The translations under genes were made by a program, and so were the position numbers. This document shows, in pieces, positions 47,112 through 55,978 of a DNA stretch of 64,000 nucleotides. Numbering within the stretch: the first letter of the stretch is position 1; the number at the start of each line of letters is the position of its first letter. The stretch is from Vallitalea guaymasensis (GTDB lineage Bacteria > Bacillota > Clostridia > Lachnospirales > Vallitaleaceae), in contig NZ_CP058561.1 in NCBI RefSeq assembly GCF_018141425.1, forward strand, positions 434,001 through 498,000. The letters run 5' to 3'. The notes under the pieces were generated by a model. It was not told the DNA's origin. It ran no database searches and worked only from the letters and a program-made list of their open reading frames with translations.

Positions 47112-50100
47112 TTATAATATATCAAATCTTACTTTATATAAATCCTCTAACATAACTTCATTCAAATCCTCTTTACTGAAAATTATGAATGAAGGATTCT
47201 GCATAATAGATGTACCAGTATCACAGCTAACATAATTCTTATGTGCCTCCACTGCTATACCATTAGTATTACCGAATTCAATTGGCTCATTATCATTTAT
47301 TAGATAAATCATTCTGAACTCAGTATTATTAGAACCATGAACAGAAATATTATTAGAATATAGGTCAAATTCTGTTTTACCACATTTATAAATAGTTTTC
47401 TCACCTCTGTCACTCTGTACTATCCAGTTATCTTCTAGATTGTCTCCTTGTTTAATGAACGTCATATGTCCAAAAGGATGATCTTCTATATACTTAGGAC
47501 TGTTTTGTCTTATGATCGGAAAATCACATAAAACAGGTACACCTGGAAGCAACAAGAAATATTGGTCTATACTAATACCTCTGTATTCCTCATTCTCTAC
47601 TATATCTAAGGTAGTTTTTATACCCGACCATACATTTCCAAAGTTATCCTCTAAGCTTACGAATTCAGCTTTTTTCTTTTCTTTCGCTAATGAAGCAAAA
47701 CTAAGTTTATTAGAGATGTATGAATATCCTCCAGTCCAAAAATTCCACCAACTCTTTACAGTTGGTTCTGGAAAACTATTATCCAACCATTCATTGTCTT
47801 TGTACATTAATGAATAGATACCCTGAGAAAAATCAGGTGAACCTTTTATTTTAATTATTCCATTATCTAGTTCATAAACTTCTTTACCTTGAACCGTACT
47901 TATATTTGGCTCAACATTCTGAGTACCTTTAAAAAATACTGCTTTTTCTCTTTCAATATCTTTTACATCTAAGCTGACATTCATTTTTATGATATCCATA
48001 TCAAATTTATTCTCATAAGAACATTTTAGCATGGATTTATTATCAATAAAATCAAGTGGTTCATTTATAGATTGGAACAGATTATTTTTGGATGTTATCT
48101 TAGCTGAACCAACTGCAGGTATTTTCCTAATCTCTTCAAACTCAACTTCTAAATCATTTTCTATAAAAGGATTATTATTATTTATTCTGCATTCAAAGCT
48201 TTGCTTGATACTTCCATAACTAATATCCTTAGTATTTCCCATATATTTTCTAAAATCCTGCCATGTTTCAAATGTATCAATTGTATATGTTACCGGCTCA
48301 GTAATAAAGCTTTTTCCAGGTAACAGATTATTGATTTCTGTATCAACTATTACAAATACCTCATCAAAATTCATTTTAGTACTGTTATGCCATCCAATAC
48401 CTGTTTTAATGTTACTATATTCACTAAAAATCCAGTTTTCACTTACTTTATTGAAGTCCCATTGTTTTGTCAATATTCCATCCAAATTAGGAGTTCTAAC
48501 TACTTTACCATCCATTGGTAATAAGACATCCTTCAATAGATAAAAAGCTCTTTGACAATAAATTAATTCTTTATAGGTATAATCCTCAGAAACATTTTTA
48601 ATTTCACAGTATGTCTTGGCTATACCATTTTGAAATAATTCAACATAGTACTCAAGAACGATATTCTTGAAATCTTCTAATTGGTAAGTTGCCTTTATTA
48701 TCTCTGATTCTTCTTTGGAAATAAAAGATACTGAATCAGCTTTTTTGTTGAACAGTTCTATTGTATATGGTTTACCAATCTGTGGTGCTCTAAGGAATAT
48801 ACCATCATCACCATATTTCCCTATACTAGTAAAACGAGTTGCATTATCTTTTTTCATTAGGGATATAGAATATTTACCATTATATATGGAGTAACATGTA
48901 TCATCTTCACCATGATATCTTCCTGTACATCCTCTGAAAGAACCTCTAAGCTTAACAGTATGTTTAATGGTTTTACCTGAAGCGTTGATTTTAGTCTCCA
49001 CCTCTTTACTGTAAAAACCATAATCTGATAGAATACACGCTATAGGCAGTGATTTCTTTTCTTTTGCTTTCAATGAACAGACTTGAGATTTTTCTTTGAA
49101 TGAAATCCATTCATCATCAATTAAAGAAAACTCAACATGGGCTTCTTCGTCAAAATTGTTTTCTATATTAATGTAACAAACTATCTCTTCCTCTAAATTC
49201 TTTAATCCATTTTGGTTAGCTATCTCCATCTTAACTGGGAAGTTAGGATAAACTCCTACTTTAAATGTAGCGTCCAATCCATTAATTGTTATTATTGATG
49301 TCACACATGGATGCGTTCTATATTTATCCTGTTCTTCCTGTATTGTATCTAGTGTAAATTCACCATCAATAATTTTGCTATCCTTAATGTTACCTTTGTA
49401 TTCAAGATGATTAGTTATATTTTTATCTTCTATCCCTTTAATCTCAATGTCAAGATTTTTACCGCTCTTGTTAATGCACTCATACTGCACCTTATAATCA
49501 TTACCGATAACTAGATCTTTTTTATCCACTCTTGCCTTTATTTTATAATCATCTGTTTCAATACAAGTCAAACCTCTACCATTCTTCTCAAATTCCATCT
49601 TAAGAGTGATACCATCTTTTTCCCACATGTATTCATAATATTCGAAGTCACCTTCACTTCTGCCATCACTTTCAATCTTAATCTCCCTTACACTGTCATC
49701 ATACCAATCAAAAGTATTGAAGTATTCTTTAACAGCTTCAGTACGCATAACATACGGCATAAAATTCATAAGATGAGTACTTCCATCTCTTCTTTCCCAG
49801 AAGAATCCACATTTTTTATAAACTGGTACAGCTTTATCATTACCTTGCCAAGTATATAGGTCAAGTCTTGGCCACTTGGATTCCATAGCCTTTTTGACAC
49901 ATTCTTTTACAAGGGTTTTACCTATTTTCTTACCAATATGGTCAGTTCTAACATTCAACAAGGGTATATATGAAGCTCCTTCATCTTGTTTATACTCAGA
50001 GAAGCTACAATAACCCACAACTTCATCTCCATCAAGAGCTAAAAATGCACAGATATTACCCATTTTCTCATTTTCATTGATAACGTCTTCTGCTGTTCTT

Positions 50101-50201
50101 GATACCTGTTCTCCTCCCCAATTCTGTCCACTTTGGTTCCACATATCAGCTAAAGCTTCTGCATATGTGTGGTCATACATTACTATTTTGATTCCATTCA
50201 T
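47112..50201 (-). CDS. GNAT acetyltransferase fused to a large beta-rich domain
   Basis: 1029 residues. The first 155 form a GNAT domain (LLNVRTDHIGKKIGKTLV; VPVYKKCGFFWERRDG). The remaining 870 residues are beta-rich, with segments such as WNFWTGGYSYISNKL near 820 and DQYFLLLPGVPVLCDFPIIR near 890 that recall galactose-mutarotase-like or Ig-like modules of sugar-active proteins. There is no signal peptide. The start follows AGGGGGC. I recall similar clostridial proteins annotated only as GNAT proteins. The large domain's function is unknown. Confidence 0.7.
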   Translation of the reverse strand: MNGIKIVMYDHTYAEALADMWNQSGQNWGGEQVSRTAEDVINENEKMGNICAFLALDGDEVVGYCSFSEYKQDEGASYIPLLNVRTDHIGKKIGKTLVKECVKKAMESKWPRLDLYTWQGNDKAVPVYKKCGFFWERRDGSTHLMNFMPYVMRTEAVKEYFNTFDWYDDSVREIKIESDGRSEGDFEYYEYMWEKDGITLKMEFEKNGRGLTCIETDDYKIKARVDKKDLVIGNDYKVQYECINKSGKNLDIEIKGIEDKNITNHLEYKGNIKDSKIIDGEFTLDTIQEEQDKYRTHPCVTSIITINGLDATFKVGVYPNFPVKMEIANQNGLKNLEEEIVCYINIENNFDEEAHVEFSLIDDEWISFKEKSQVCSLKAKEKKSLPIACILSDYGFYSKEVETKINASGKTIKHTVKLRGSFRGCTGRYHGEDDTCYSIYNGKYSISLMKKDNATRFTSIGKYGDDGIFLRAPQIGKPYTIELFNKKADSVSFISKEESEIIKATYQLEDFKNIVLEYYVELFQNGIAKTYCEIKNVSEDYTYKELIYCQRAFYLLKDVLLPMDGKVVRTPNLDGILTKQWDFNKVSENWIFSEYSNIKTGIGWHNSTKMNFDEVFVIVDTEINNLLPGKSFITEPVTYTIDTFETWQDFRKYMGNTKDISYGSIKQSFECRINNNNPFIENDLEVEFEEIRKIPAVGSAKITSKNNLFQSINEPLDFIDNKSMLKCSYENKFDMDIIKMNVSLDVKDIEREKAVFFKGTQNVEPNISTVQGKEVYELDNGIIKIKGSPDFSQGIYSLMYKDNEWLDNSFPEPTVKSWWNFWTGGYSYISNKLSFASLAKEKKKAEFVSLEDNFGNVWSGIKTTLDIVENEEYRGISIDQYFLLLPGVPVLCDFPIIRQNSPKYIEDHPFGHMTFIKQGDNLEDNWIVQSDRGEKTIYKCGKTEFDLYSNNISVHGSNNTEFRMIYLINDNEPIEFGNTNGIAVEAHKNYVSCDTGTSIMQNPSFIIFSKEDLNEVMLEDLYKVRFDIL

Positions 50202-50271
50202 TGCTTTGCCCCCTTCTAATTCTTAAAAATGAATAAAAAAATAAGCCGTATTATCTACAGCTTTGTATAAT

Positions 50272-50347
50272 AAAAAAACTGTAGTGTAAACTACAGTAAT
50301 CTTACTTATTAATTAATATATAAAAACTGTAGGTTCTATACCTACAG
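50272..50347 (-). terminator. Two tandem terminators with the same CTGTAG stem
   Basis: On the minus strand, CTGTAGG/CCTACAG (50347-50327) is followed by TTTTT, and 30 bases on ACTGTAGT/ACTACAGT (50297-50278) is followed by a T7 run. Both come before the GNAT-fusion gene (start 50201) and after the small ORF at 50365-50457. Confidence 0.7.
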
Positions 50348-50364
50348 CTAAATATAACTTATTA

Positions 50365-50457
50365 TCATAAATAGACAGTATCCTTCAACTGCAGGTCATG
50401 TTGTTCAATTATATTATATTGTTTGTTTTTCCCGGTATTTATATTAGTTTTTAACAT
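50365..50457 (-). CDS. Small ORF of 30 codons with its own promoter and terminators
   Basis: ATG at 50457 follows AGGAGGT at a seven-base spacing. The product is basic/polar (MLKTNINTGKNKQYNIIEQH, then DLQLKDTVYL) and has no signal or membrane helix. The promoter TTGAAA-17-TATTAT lies at 50530-50502, and two hairpin terminators follow. It may be a genuine small protein, a leader peptide of the GNAT-fusion gene, or part of a small RNA. No homologue is recognised. Confidence 0.5.
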   Translation of the reverse strand: MLKTNINTGKNKQYNIIEQHDLQLKDTVYL

Positions 50458-50501
50458 TTACATGACCTCCTTTTCTACTAATTCTATTTATTTACTTATT
50501 T

Positions 50502-50530
50502 ATAATATCATGAAAATTATTCCATTTCAA
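50502..50530 (-). promoter_or_regulatory. Promoter of the 30-codon ORF unit
   Basis: TTGAAA and TATTAT on the minus strand with a 17-base spacer; the ATG of the small ORF is 45 bases downstream. Confidence 0.6.
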
Positions 50531-50550
50531 GTATTAATTTTATATATATC

Positions 50551-51483
50551 TTATAGATGATACTTCAAACTATTTAATTCATTAATATTAATTTTCTCTT
50601 CAAAACCTATAATTCCTATTAATGCATAGCTATTAGTCAGTGGATTATATTTTAATTCCTTGACCAGTTTAAAATGTTCTATTTCAGAAGAATTTTTTAG
50701 ATGTATTCTAGGTCCAGTACATGGAAATTTAATATTATCTATTGATATATGATTGTCATCAACATAACACACATCAACATTCTTATTAATAAGTTCTTTG
50801 GTCTTTTCCTCTAGAACATCGATATCTATATTTGGTTTAGTATCAAATTCAAGCACAAAACCATGTTTTACGTCATTATGCCCCTCACAATGTTCAAATC
50901 CAAATAATTTTTCTAAAACAAAACCAGTCAAATCCTCTGCTGTATGAGCCATTCTTCTGTATTTTATTGATTTGTGAACAATATTTGCGATATCCCCTGG
51001 ACATGGACCAAATATACTAGGTCGAGTCACAATGACTTCTTCTCCAATACCAATAATTATATCTGCATTCATATTAAGATATGGATAAAGCAATTCAAAA
51101 TGTTCGACAATTACTCTCTTTCCATTGCTTACAGCTTCTTTTACTGCATCAGCTAACATATATATCTGGGTGAATGCTGATTCGAATCTAACATCAATGT
51201 GGTACGTATGGCTACTGAAAAAACCTGTATCTGCACCATCCAATAATGGTAGAGGTCTTACATTAACCCCATCATCATCATTGGTAAGCTCTAGTCCTGG
51301 AAACATACCTTTGATAAATACAGATTTCCCTGCTCCTGCATCACCTATAACACCTACAAGATTATCTAATGGACTCAAATATCTCTGAGATATCTGATGT
51401 CCTAGATTCAATAATCTTTTTCTCCCCCTAGGTGCAAAATAAACTGAATACATCAACGCTTCCTGCAATAATGTTATAGCCAT
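50551..51483 (-). CDS. P-loop ATPase with a C-terminal tRNA-synthetase-additional-domain-like part
   Basis: 310 residues. The Walker A motif GVIGDAGAGKSVFIKGMF lies near residue 46, and VIGIGEEVIVTRPSIFGPCP comes later. The C-terminal part (about 195-305; HNDVKHGFVLEFDTKPNIDIDVL, CTGPRIHL) resembles the second additional domain of alanyl-tRNA synthetases, a name I recall for this clostridial family. Its substrate is unknown. The start overlaps a 38-codon ORF by 10 bases, which indicates translational coupling. Confidence 0.6.
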   Translation of the reverse strand: MAITLLQEALMYSVYFAPRGRKRLLNLGHQISQRYLSPLDNLVGVIGDAGAGKSVFIKGMFPGLELTNDDDGVNVRPLPLLDGADTGFFSSHTYHIDVRFESAFTQIYMLADAVKEAVSNGKRVIVEHFELLYPYLNMNADIIIGIGEEVIVTRPSIFGPCPGDIANIVHKSIKYRRMAHTAEDLTGFVLEKLFGFEHCEGHNDVKHGFVLEFDTKPNIDIDVLEEKTKELINKNVDVCYVDDNHISIDNIKFPCTGPRIHLKNSSEIEHFKLVKELKYNPLTNSYALIGIIGFEEKININELNSLKYHL

Positions 51484-51590
51484 GATATCACTTCCTTTAC
51501 ATAGCCACCAAAAGATGACCCAGTATTACCATTATACTCTATATAATAAATATAGGGTACACATACAGTATCTATATTAAAACTTTTCAT
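51474..51590 (-). CDS. Small ORF of 38 codons coupled to the P-loop ATPase gene
   Basis: ATG at 51590 follows GAGGTG at a six-base spacing, and the TAA lies inside the ATPase gene. The product is MKSFNIDTVCVPYIYYIEYN followed by a Gly/Ser/Val end; it holds one Cys and is not clearly a membrane peptide. The promoter TTGATT-17-TATAAT (51688-51660) stands upstream. The overlap and the ribosome site support translation; it may be a leader peptide or a small partner of the ATPase. Confidence 0.5.
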   Translation of the reverse strand: MKSFNIDTVCVPYIYYIEYNGNTGSSFGGYVKEVISWL

Positions 51591-51659
51591 CGCTTTCACC
51601 TCTATCAATTCTTAACAACATAGTATCATAACAAACCTAGTAATGATACAGTTATTTTT

Positions 51660-51688
51660 ATTATAGATAATAAGATGAGCAAAATCAA
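51660..51688 (-). promoter_or_regulatory. Promoter of the 38-codon ORF/ATPase unit
   Basis: TTGATT and a perfect TATAAT on the minus strand, spaced by 17 bases, 70 bases before the small ORF start. Confidence 0.6.
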
Positions 51689-51751
51689 TAAAGATTTTAA
51701 TGTTAATTCTACTGTTGTGACCCTATATATCATAGAATATCTATTTAGTTA

Positions 51752-52633
51752 CTATGCTACATTTTGATCGATGTAACTTCTTACCAAATCATAATTAACT
51801 TTGATATTGTAATTGAAACTACTATTTTCTTCTATTTTATTCTTAGAAGTCCTTTCAAACAATTTGAATTTGAAAGATGCAGTTCTACAGCTTTCACAAT
51901 AAACTAAATGACATTCATAGTATTCATCTAATTTCTCCCCTTTATTAACATGTTTTTGGATTATCTCTTCTAGGAAAACATCCATATTCATATCTTTCAC
52001 TAATGTTTCAAGTTCATCAAAGAAAGCTTTTCCATTAGCTTTTGGGATCTTGAATATTTTTTTACTCTTCTTATACTTATTACAAGTATCACAATATTCA
52101 CTTTTACCTTTTATACTTGAACCAGATAATAAACAACCTGCTATAATACCAAGATAATCAATTATAGCTATTATCCATCCAAAAGTTGGATTAGATACTT
52201 CTGCCAAAGTACGTGAACGACGACTAAAAGTAATTGGTGTATTTTCTATTAGATATTTATTATAATTAAAGAAAGTCATTGTACCATATCCATCTATCTC
52301 ATAATTGCTAATATGGTCTCCGTCTAAAGTATAAACAATATCCTGAGTTTGTTCATCAAAACAAGTCAAATAATATGTAGCATATTTAATTGACACTAGA
52401 CAAATAATTGCCATTAACACACCAATGAAAAAATGTGCACCTTTTATCTTCTTATGGGATAAGAATAATCCTTTGAAGAATCCGAAACCACATACATAAC
52501 CTACTGCAATAGCTCCTACTGGCACAATAAAGAACAATGAAAAATGAATTACTTGAAAATCTGTAAATACCATTATGATTACTGGTAAAGCGATACTAAC
52601 TATCAATGATAATAGACCTAAGATAATACTCAT
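51752..52633 (-). CDS. Hypothetical multi-pass membrane protein with Cys pairs
   Basis: 293 residues. N-terminal helices lie at about 5-25, 30-50 and 66-90, with another near 153-170 (FGWIIAIIDYLGIIAG). A cytoplasmic C-terminal part carries two CxxC motifs (YCDTCNKYKKSKK, near 185; VYCESCRTASFKF, near 255), which could bind zinc. Not recognised. It sits alone between terminator-free gaps and is probably its own unit. Confidence 0.7.
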   Translation of the reverse strand: MSIILGLLSLIVSIALPVIIMVFTDFQVIHFSLFFIVPVGAIAVGYVCGFGFFKGLFLSHKKIKGAHFFIGVLMAIICLVSIKYATYYLTCFDEQTQDIVYTLDGDHISNYEIDGYGTMTFFNYNKYLIENTPITFSRRSRTLAEVSNPTFGWIIAIIDYLGIIAGCLLSGSSIKGKSEYCDTCNKYKKSKKIFKIPKANGKAFFDELETLVKDMNMDVFLEEIIQKHVNKGEKLDEYYECHLVYCESCRTASFKFKLFERTSKNKIEENSSFNYNIKVNYDLVRSYIDQNVA

Positions 52634-52798
52634 AGTTACCCTCCGTTAATATTATTTAATTTATTTTATATTATGCTATATATAAACACAGCCTTCATAT
52701 TATAACAAATAAGTTGATTGTTGTTAATTAGTAATAAGTATGTATGTATATAGGTATTTATTCACATATATTTTTACATAATACTATATAATTCCACT

Positions 52799-53929
52799 CT
52801 AAATGCTAATTTTCTCAAAAGATTTAGTATCAACTGATTTTTGGCACGCATCTAAAATACCTTCAATATTTTTACATTGATTAATTGAAGGGGCTTTATC
52901 AACAACAATATCATTTTCTATCTGATATAAGAATGAAGCTAATGAAGCTATGTGTGAATCCATAAAAAACCCTTGAGACATCTTAGGAGATGGATAAAAC
53001 TTAATCATATGCTTATAATAACTATTATCATTATAATAATCTTCATGAAGATGTATTTTATTTCCTAGGAAATTATAATATTTGACATCTAGAGGATTAT
53101 CATAGACATCAACAAACACTGACCCTTTGGTCCCGTAGATTCTTACTCTAATTCCATCATCGCCAACTGCTATTCTAGATACTTCAACAGTTCCCTTTAT
53201 GTTACTACTTGTATGTACATGGGTTAATGCCCAATCATCAACTGTAACTGTTTTTTCATTACCTTCACTATCTTTTCTGGTTTTCACAAAAGTATCAGTA
53301 AAACACATGACTTCCTTAACTGGTTCCACTAAAAATTGTAATATGTCAAAAGCATGGCTACCTAAGTCATAAAGTGCTCCTCCTCCACTAATCTCTTTAT
53401 CCAATCTCCACGCATAAGGTTTATCAGTATTAAGATATGAGGAATGATAATACTCTATACGAAAACTAGTAATCTCACCGATGGCATTATTTTCAATAGC
53501 TGCTCTTGCTTTTGCAAAAGCTGGAATATATCTCAATGTGTAGCATAATTGAATCTTAGATTTACTGTTACTATATCTATTCAATATTTCCTTAGTCTCA
53601 GAATCATTCATAGAAAGAGGTTTCTCACAATATATATTAGCTCCTGCTTCCAAGGCTTTTAATATCAGATCTTTATGATAAATATTAGGACTACATATAT
53701 CAAGCAACTGTATATCATCATTACCAAAACATATTGATTCTGAATCTACAGTTCTTTCAAAACCTAATGACTTGGCTACACTTAATCTATCAACGGGATT
53801 TCTTGTGACTATCTGATTCTTGATAATAGGACTCTCTATAGGTAAATCCAACAAGTTAAAGTTATTCATCGCCATCAAATGTATTTTCCCAATGAATCCC
53901 AATCCTACTAAATTATAATTAATATTCAT
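52799..53929 (-). CDS. Gfo/Idh/MocA-family NAD(P)-dependent oxidoreductase
   Basis: 376 residues. The N-terminal Rossmann fold starts GLGFIGKIHLMAM; the family hallmark EKP is in YCEKPLSMN near residue 95, and the substrate domain has GGGALYDLGSHAFDIL near 180. Members oxidise or reduce sugars and polyols. The substrate is unknown. It is separated from the mutase operon by a terminator at 53985-54021. Confidence 0.9.
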   Translation of the reverse strand: MNINYNLVGLGFIGKIHLMAMNNFNLLDLPIESPIIKNQIVTRNPVDRLSVAKSLGFERTVDSESICFGNDDIQLLDICSPNIYHKDLILKALEAGANIYCEKPLSMNDSETKEILNRYSNSKSKIQLCYTLRYIPAFAKARAAIENNAIGEITSFRIEYYHSSYLNTDKPYAWRLDKEISGGGALYDLGSHAFDILQFLVEPVKEVMCFTDTFVKTRKDSEGNEKTVTVDDWALTHVHTSSNIKGTVEVSRIAVGDDGIRVRIYGTKGSVFVDVYDNPLDVKYYNFLGNKIHLHEDYYNDNSYYKHMIKFYPSPKMSQGFFMDSHIASLASFLYQIENDIVVDKAPSINQCKNIEGILDACQKSVDTKSFEKISI

Positions 53930-53984
53930 TTGCAGTCCTCCCTATATTTATAAAATAATAATCCTTAAAACACAAATTTCTTCA

Positions 53985-54021
53985 AGACAAAACAAAAGCT
54001 CCTAATATTAATTAGGAACTC
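53985..54021 (-). terminator. Terminator ending the glutamate mutase operon
   Basis: Stem AGTTCCTAAT/ATTAGGAGCT with G-T and mismatch at the base, then TTTTGTTTTG on the minus strand, 60 bases past the DUF4387 gene. Confidence 0.7.
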
Positions 54022-54078
54022 TTATATTATAGCATAAATCAGCTTAATTATTAATGATATTTTTTATTTTTTCGTTAC

Positions 54079-54396
54079 CTATAAGTCCACCTCTAAATCA
54101 ACCAAAGGCGCATGCTGTTGAGCACCATAAACATCTGTCTCACCTAACCTCCCAGATGCCATAGGACGGACTATTGTCGCTTTTATTGCTTTTGCTGGCT
54201 TGAATTCTATTATATTAATAACATCTTCCACAGATATATGATACAAATCAGCTATAACTTTCTCATTGATAATTTTTTTCTCACAGGCTTTTTCAAAAAT
54301 CTCCCAATCTTTAAAAATAATATCAAAAGTCAACTCATAAGGACCAGCATTTTTACTTCTAATTACTTCTGCTATATCTTTCAACTTAGTTTTCAT
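54079..54396 (-). CDS. DUF4387 domain protein
   Basis: 105 residues covering the whole DUF4387 family: N-terminal LKDIAEVIRSKNAGPYELTFDIIF, and the conserved end RPMASGRLGETDVYGAQQHAPL. It starts 24 bases after the AtuA-like gene and closes the glutamate mutase operon. DUF4387 proteins commonly pair with AtuA/DUF1446 proteins; the small protein may be a subunit of the same enzyme. Biochemistry unknown to me. Confidence 0.88.
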   Translation of the reverse strand: MKTKLKDIAEVIRSKNAGPYELTFDIIFKDWEIFEKACEKKIINEKVIADLYHISVEDVINIIEFKPAKAIKATIVRPMASGRLGETDVYGAQQHAPLVDLEVDL

Positions 54397-54420
54397 GATA
54401 CCAAATCCCTCCTTACTTAA

Positions 54421-55782
54421 TTACTGCACATTAACATAATCAATCTTAAACAACTCATATGGATCATCTACCTCAACTATATGATAGATACTGAATTCAT
54501 ACACCTCACCAGCTTTAAAGTCAGAAGGTGAATATGGGAATGCCAAATTTCCAGCTGTAGATATTCTTCCATCATAACCATAATGAAGCATAGTTGACCT
54601 AGCAAAACTACATATTGTATTAGCAATCTTCTGAGTATCCGCTACCGCTTCTATGACAATACCAATCTCATGACTAGTGATTTCTTTCTTTGGTTCAAGA
54701 GAACCCATTACCGCATCTCTACCATACACTTTAAAATCCAAATGATATTTATAATCTGCATTCTTGAAATTATCTTTTACTCTATCTCTAACTTCTTGTA
54801 TAATTGATTCAATCTGAGAAATCATTATACTATCTCTAGTCCCTGCTATTGAAACCGTTCTATAACCAACCTTCTTAGTTCCTTCCAATTTAACAGTATA
54901 AACATCAGAAGGTACAAATTTTGAACCAGTAACTTTTACGATATTATCTGTTTCTTGATGAAACTTAGTATCCTGTAAATCTAATATTCCACCAGGTCCT
55001 GGCAATATATAAGGATTAGTCTTTTCATACAAAGTATGTGCCGCTACAGATAAAGTAGTACATTTTCTAATAGGGTTAAGAGGTTCCAACCTGAAATTAT
55101 CCTCTCCCAAGTAACCAAACATACAATCACTTCCACTACCAGGTGTAGCCGCAATACTAGCACACTCCAATATCTTACCCATATGAAGTGCCAAACCAGC
55201 ATCAAAACCATCCTTGACCGCTAACGCAGCAAAAACAGTAGGATCATATGCTCTACCAGCAATAATAACTTCTGCCCCTTCTTCCAGTGCCTTAATAATA
55301 GGTTCAAGCCCCATTTGCCCCACAATACGCTCTGTCTTCTCCAACTCTTCTAAGGTCAACTCTGGAACCGGATGCAAAGGTTTTACTTTCCCATCCAACA
55401 GCTTATTAATAACATACTCTTTCTCAATCTCAGCATGTATAACAGCCATCTTAAAAGCCAAACCATTATCTTCACCAATACTCTTAACTATCTCAACAAC
55501 CTCCTGTAAATGAGGCTCACCACCAGAACCACCAGCAGTACCAACAATAACAGGAATACCATTCTCTCTTGCAGCCTTTATCATAATCTCCAAATCTCTC
55601 TTAACAGCCGATTCATCAGTAAAAGAAATTCCCGCTCCAAGATAATAAGGCCCCGGATCAGTAGAACCAGCATCAACCGCTATAACATGAGGTTTTCTCT
55701 TCATACCTTCTTCAAATGATTCCATAGGAAAACCATAACCCAATATAGCCGTCGGAGACAACACTCTCAATTCTCTACTCAT
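54421..55782 (-). CDS. AtuA family protein (DUF1446, acyclic terpene utilisation type)
   Basis: About 453 residues. The glycine-rich segment VIVGTAGGSGGEPHLQ near residue 75 and YDPTVFAALAVKDG near 180 fit the AtuA/DUF1446 family, which in Pseudomonas is linked to terpene degradation. Here it follows methylaspartate ammonia-lyase, so a role with mesaconate, citramalate or their CoA esters is inferred. An ATG at 55794 touches the AAAGG site; the ATG at 55782 fits better. A 185-base gap holding a palindromic element separates it from the preceding gene. Confidence 0.82.
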   Translation of the reverse strand: MSRELRVLSPTAILGYGFPMESFEEGMKRKPHVIAVDAGSTDPGPYYLGAGISFTDESAVKRDLEIMIKAARENGIPVIVGTAGGSGGEPHLQEVVEIVKSIGEDNGLAFKMAVIHAEIEKEYVINKLLDGKVKPLHPVPELTLEELEKTERIVGQMGLEPIIKALEEGAEVIIAGRAYDPTVFAALAVKDGFDAGLALHMGKILECASIAATPGSGSDCMFGYLGEDNFRLEPLNPIRKCTTLSVAAHTLYEKTNPYILPGPGGILDLQDTKFHQETDNIVKVTGSKFVPSDVYTVKLEGTKKVGYRTVSIAGTRDSIMISQIESIIQEVRDRVKDNFKNADYKYHLDFKVYGRDAVMGSLEPKKEITSHEIGIVIEAVADTQKIANTICSFARSTMLHYGYDGRISTAGNLAFPYSPSDFKAGEVYEFSIYHIVEVDDPYELFKIDYVNVQ

Positions 55783-55878
55783 TATAAAATCCATCCTTTC
55801 TCAAATCTCAATCCAATCACTTAATCTATTTAAACATTCTTATTATACCCACAATCTATCCGTCAATTAATCAGCCGA

Positions 55879-55955
55879 AGGGTAAAAAGTGTACTAATCA
55901 CGCAGACCGACCGCTTCCCAGGGTAAGGCAAGTGATTAGTACACTTTTCTACCCT
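55879..55955 (-). repeat. Long palindromic element between methylaspartase and AtuA genes
   Basis: Perfect 17-bp inverted repeat AAAAGTGTACTAATCAC (55885-55901) / GTGATTAGTACACTTTT (55932-55948), extended outward by GGGTA/TACCC. The loop of 30 bases is GC-rich for this genome. On the operon strand the 3' arm is followed by TTTTTACCC. It may be a partial terminator, an RNA processing hairpin or a mobile repeat. Confidence 0.7.
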
Positions 55956-55978
55956 GACCGACTTACCCTAACTGAAAA

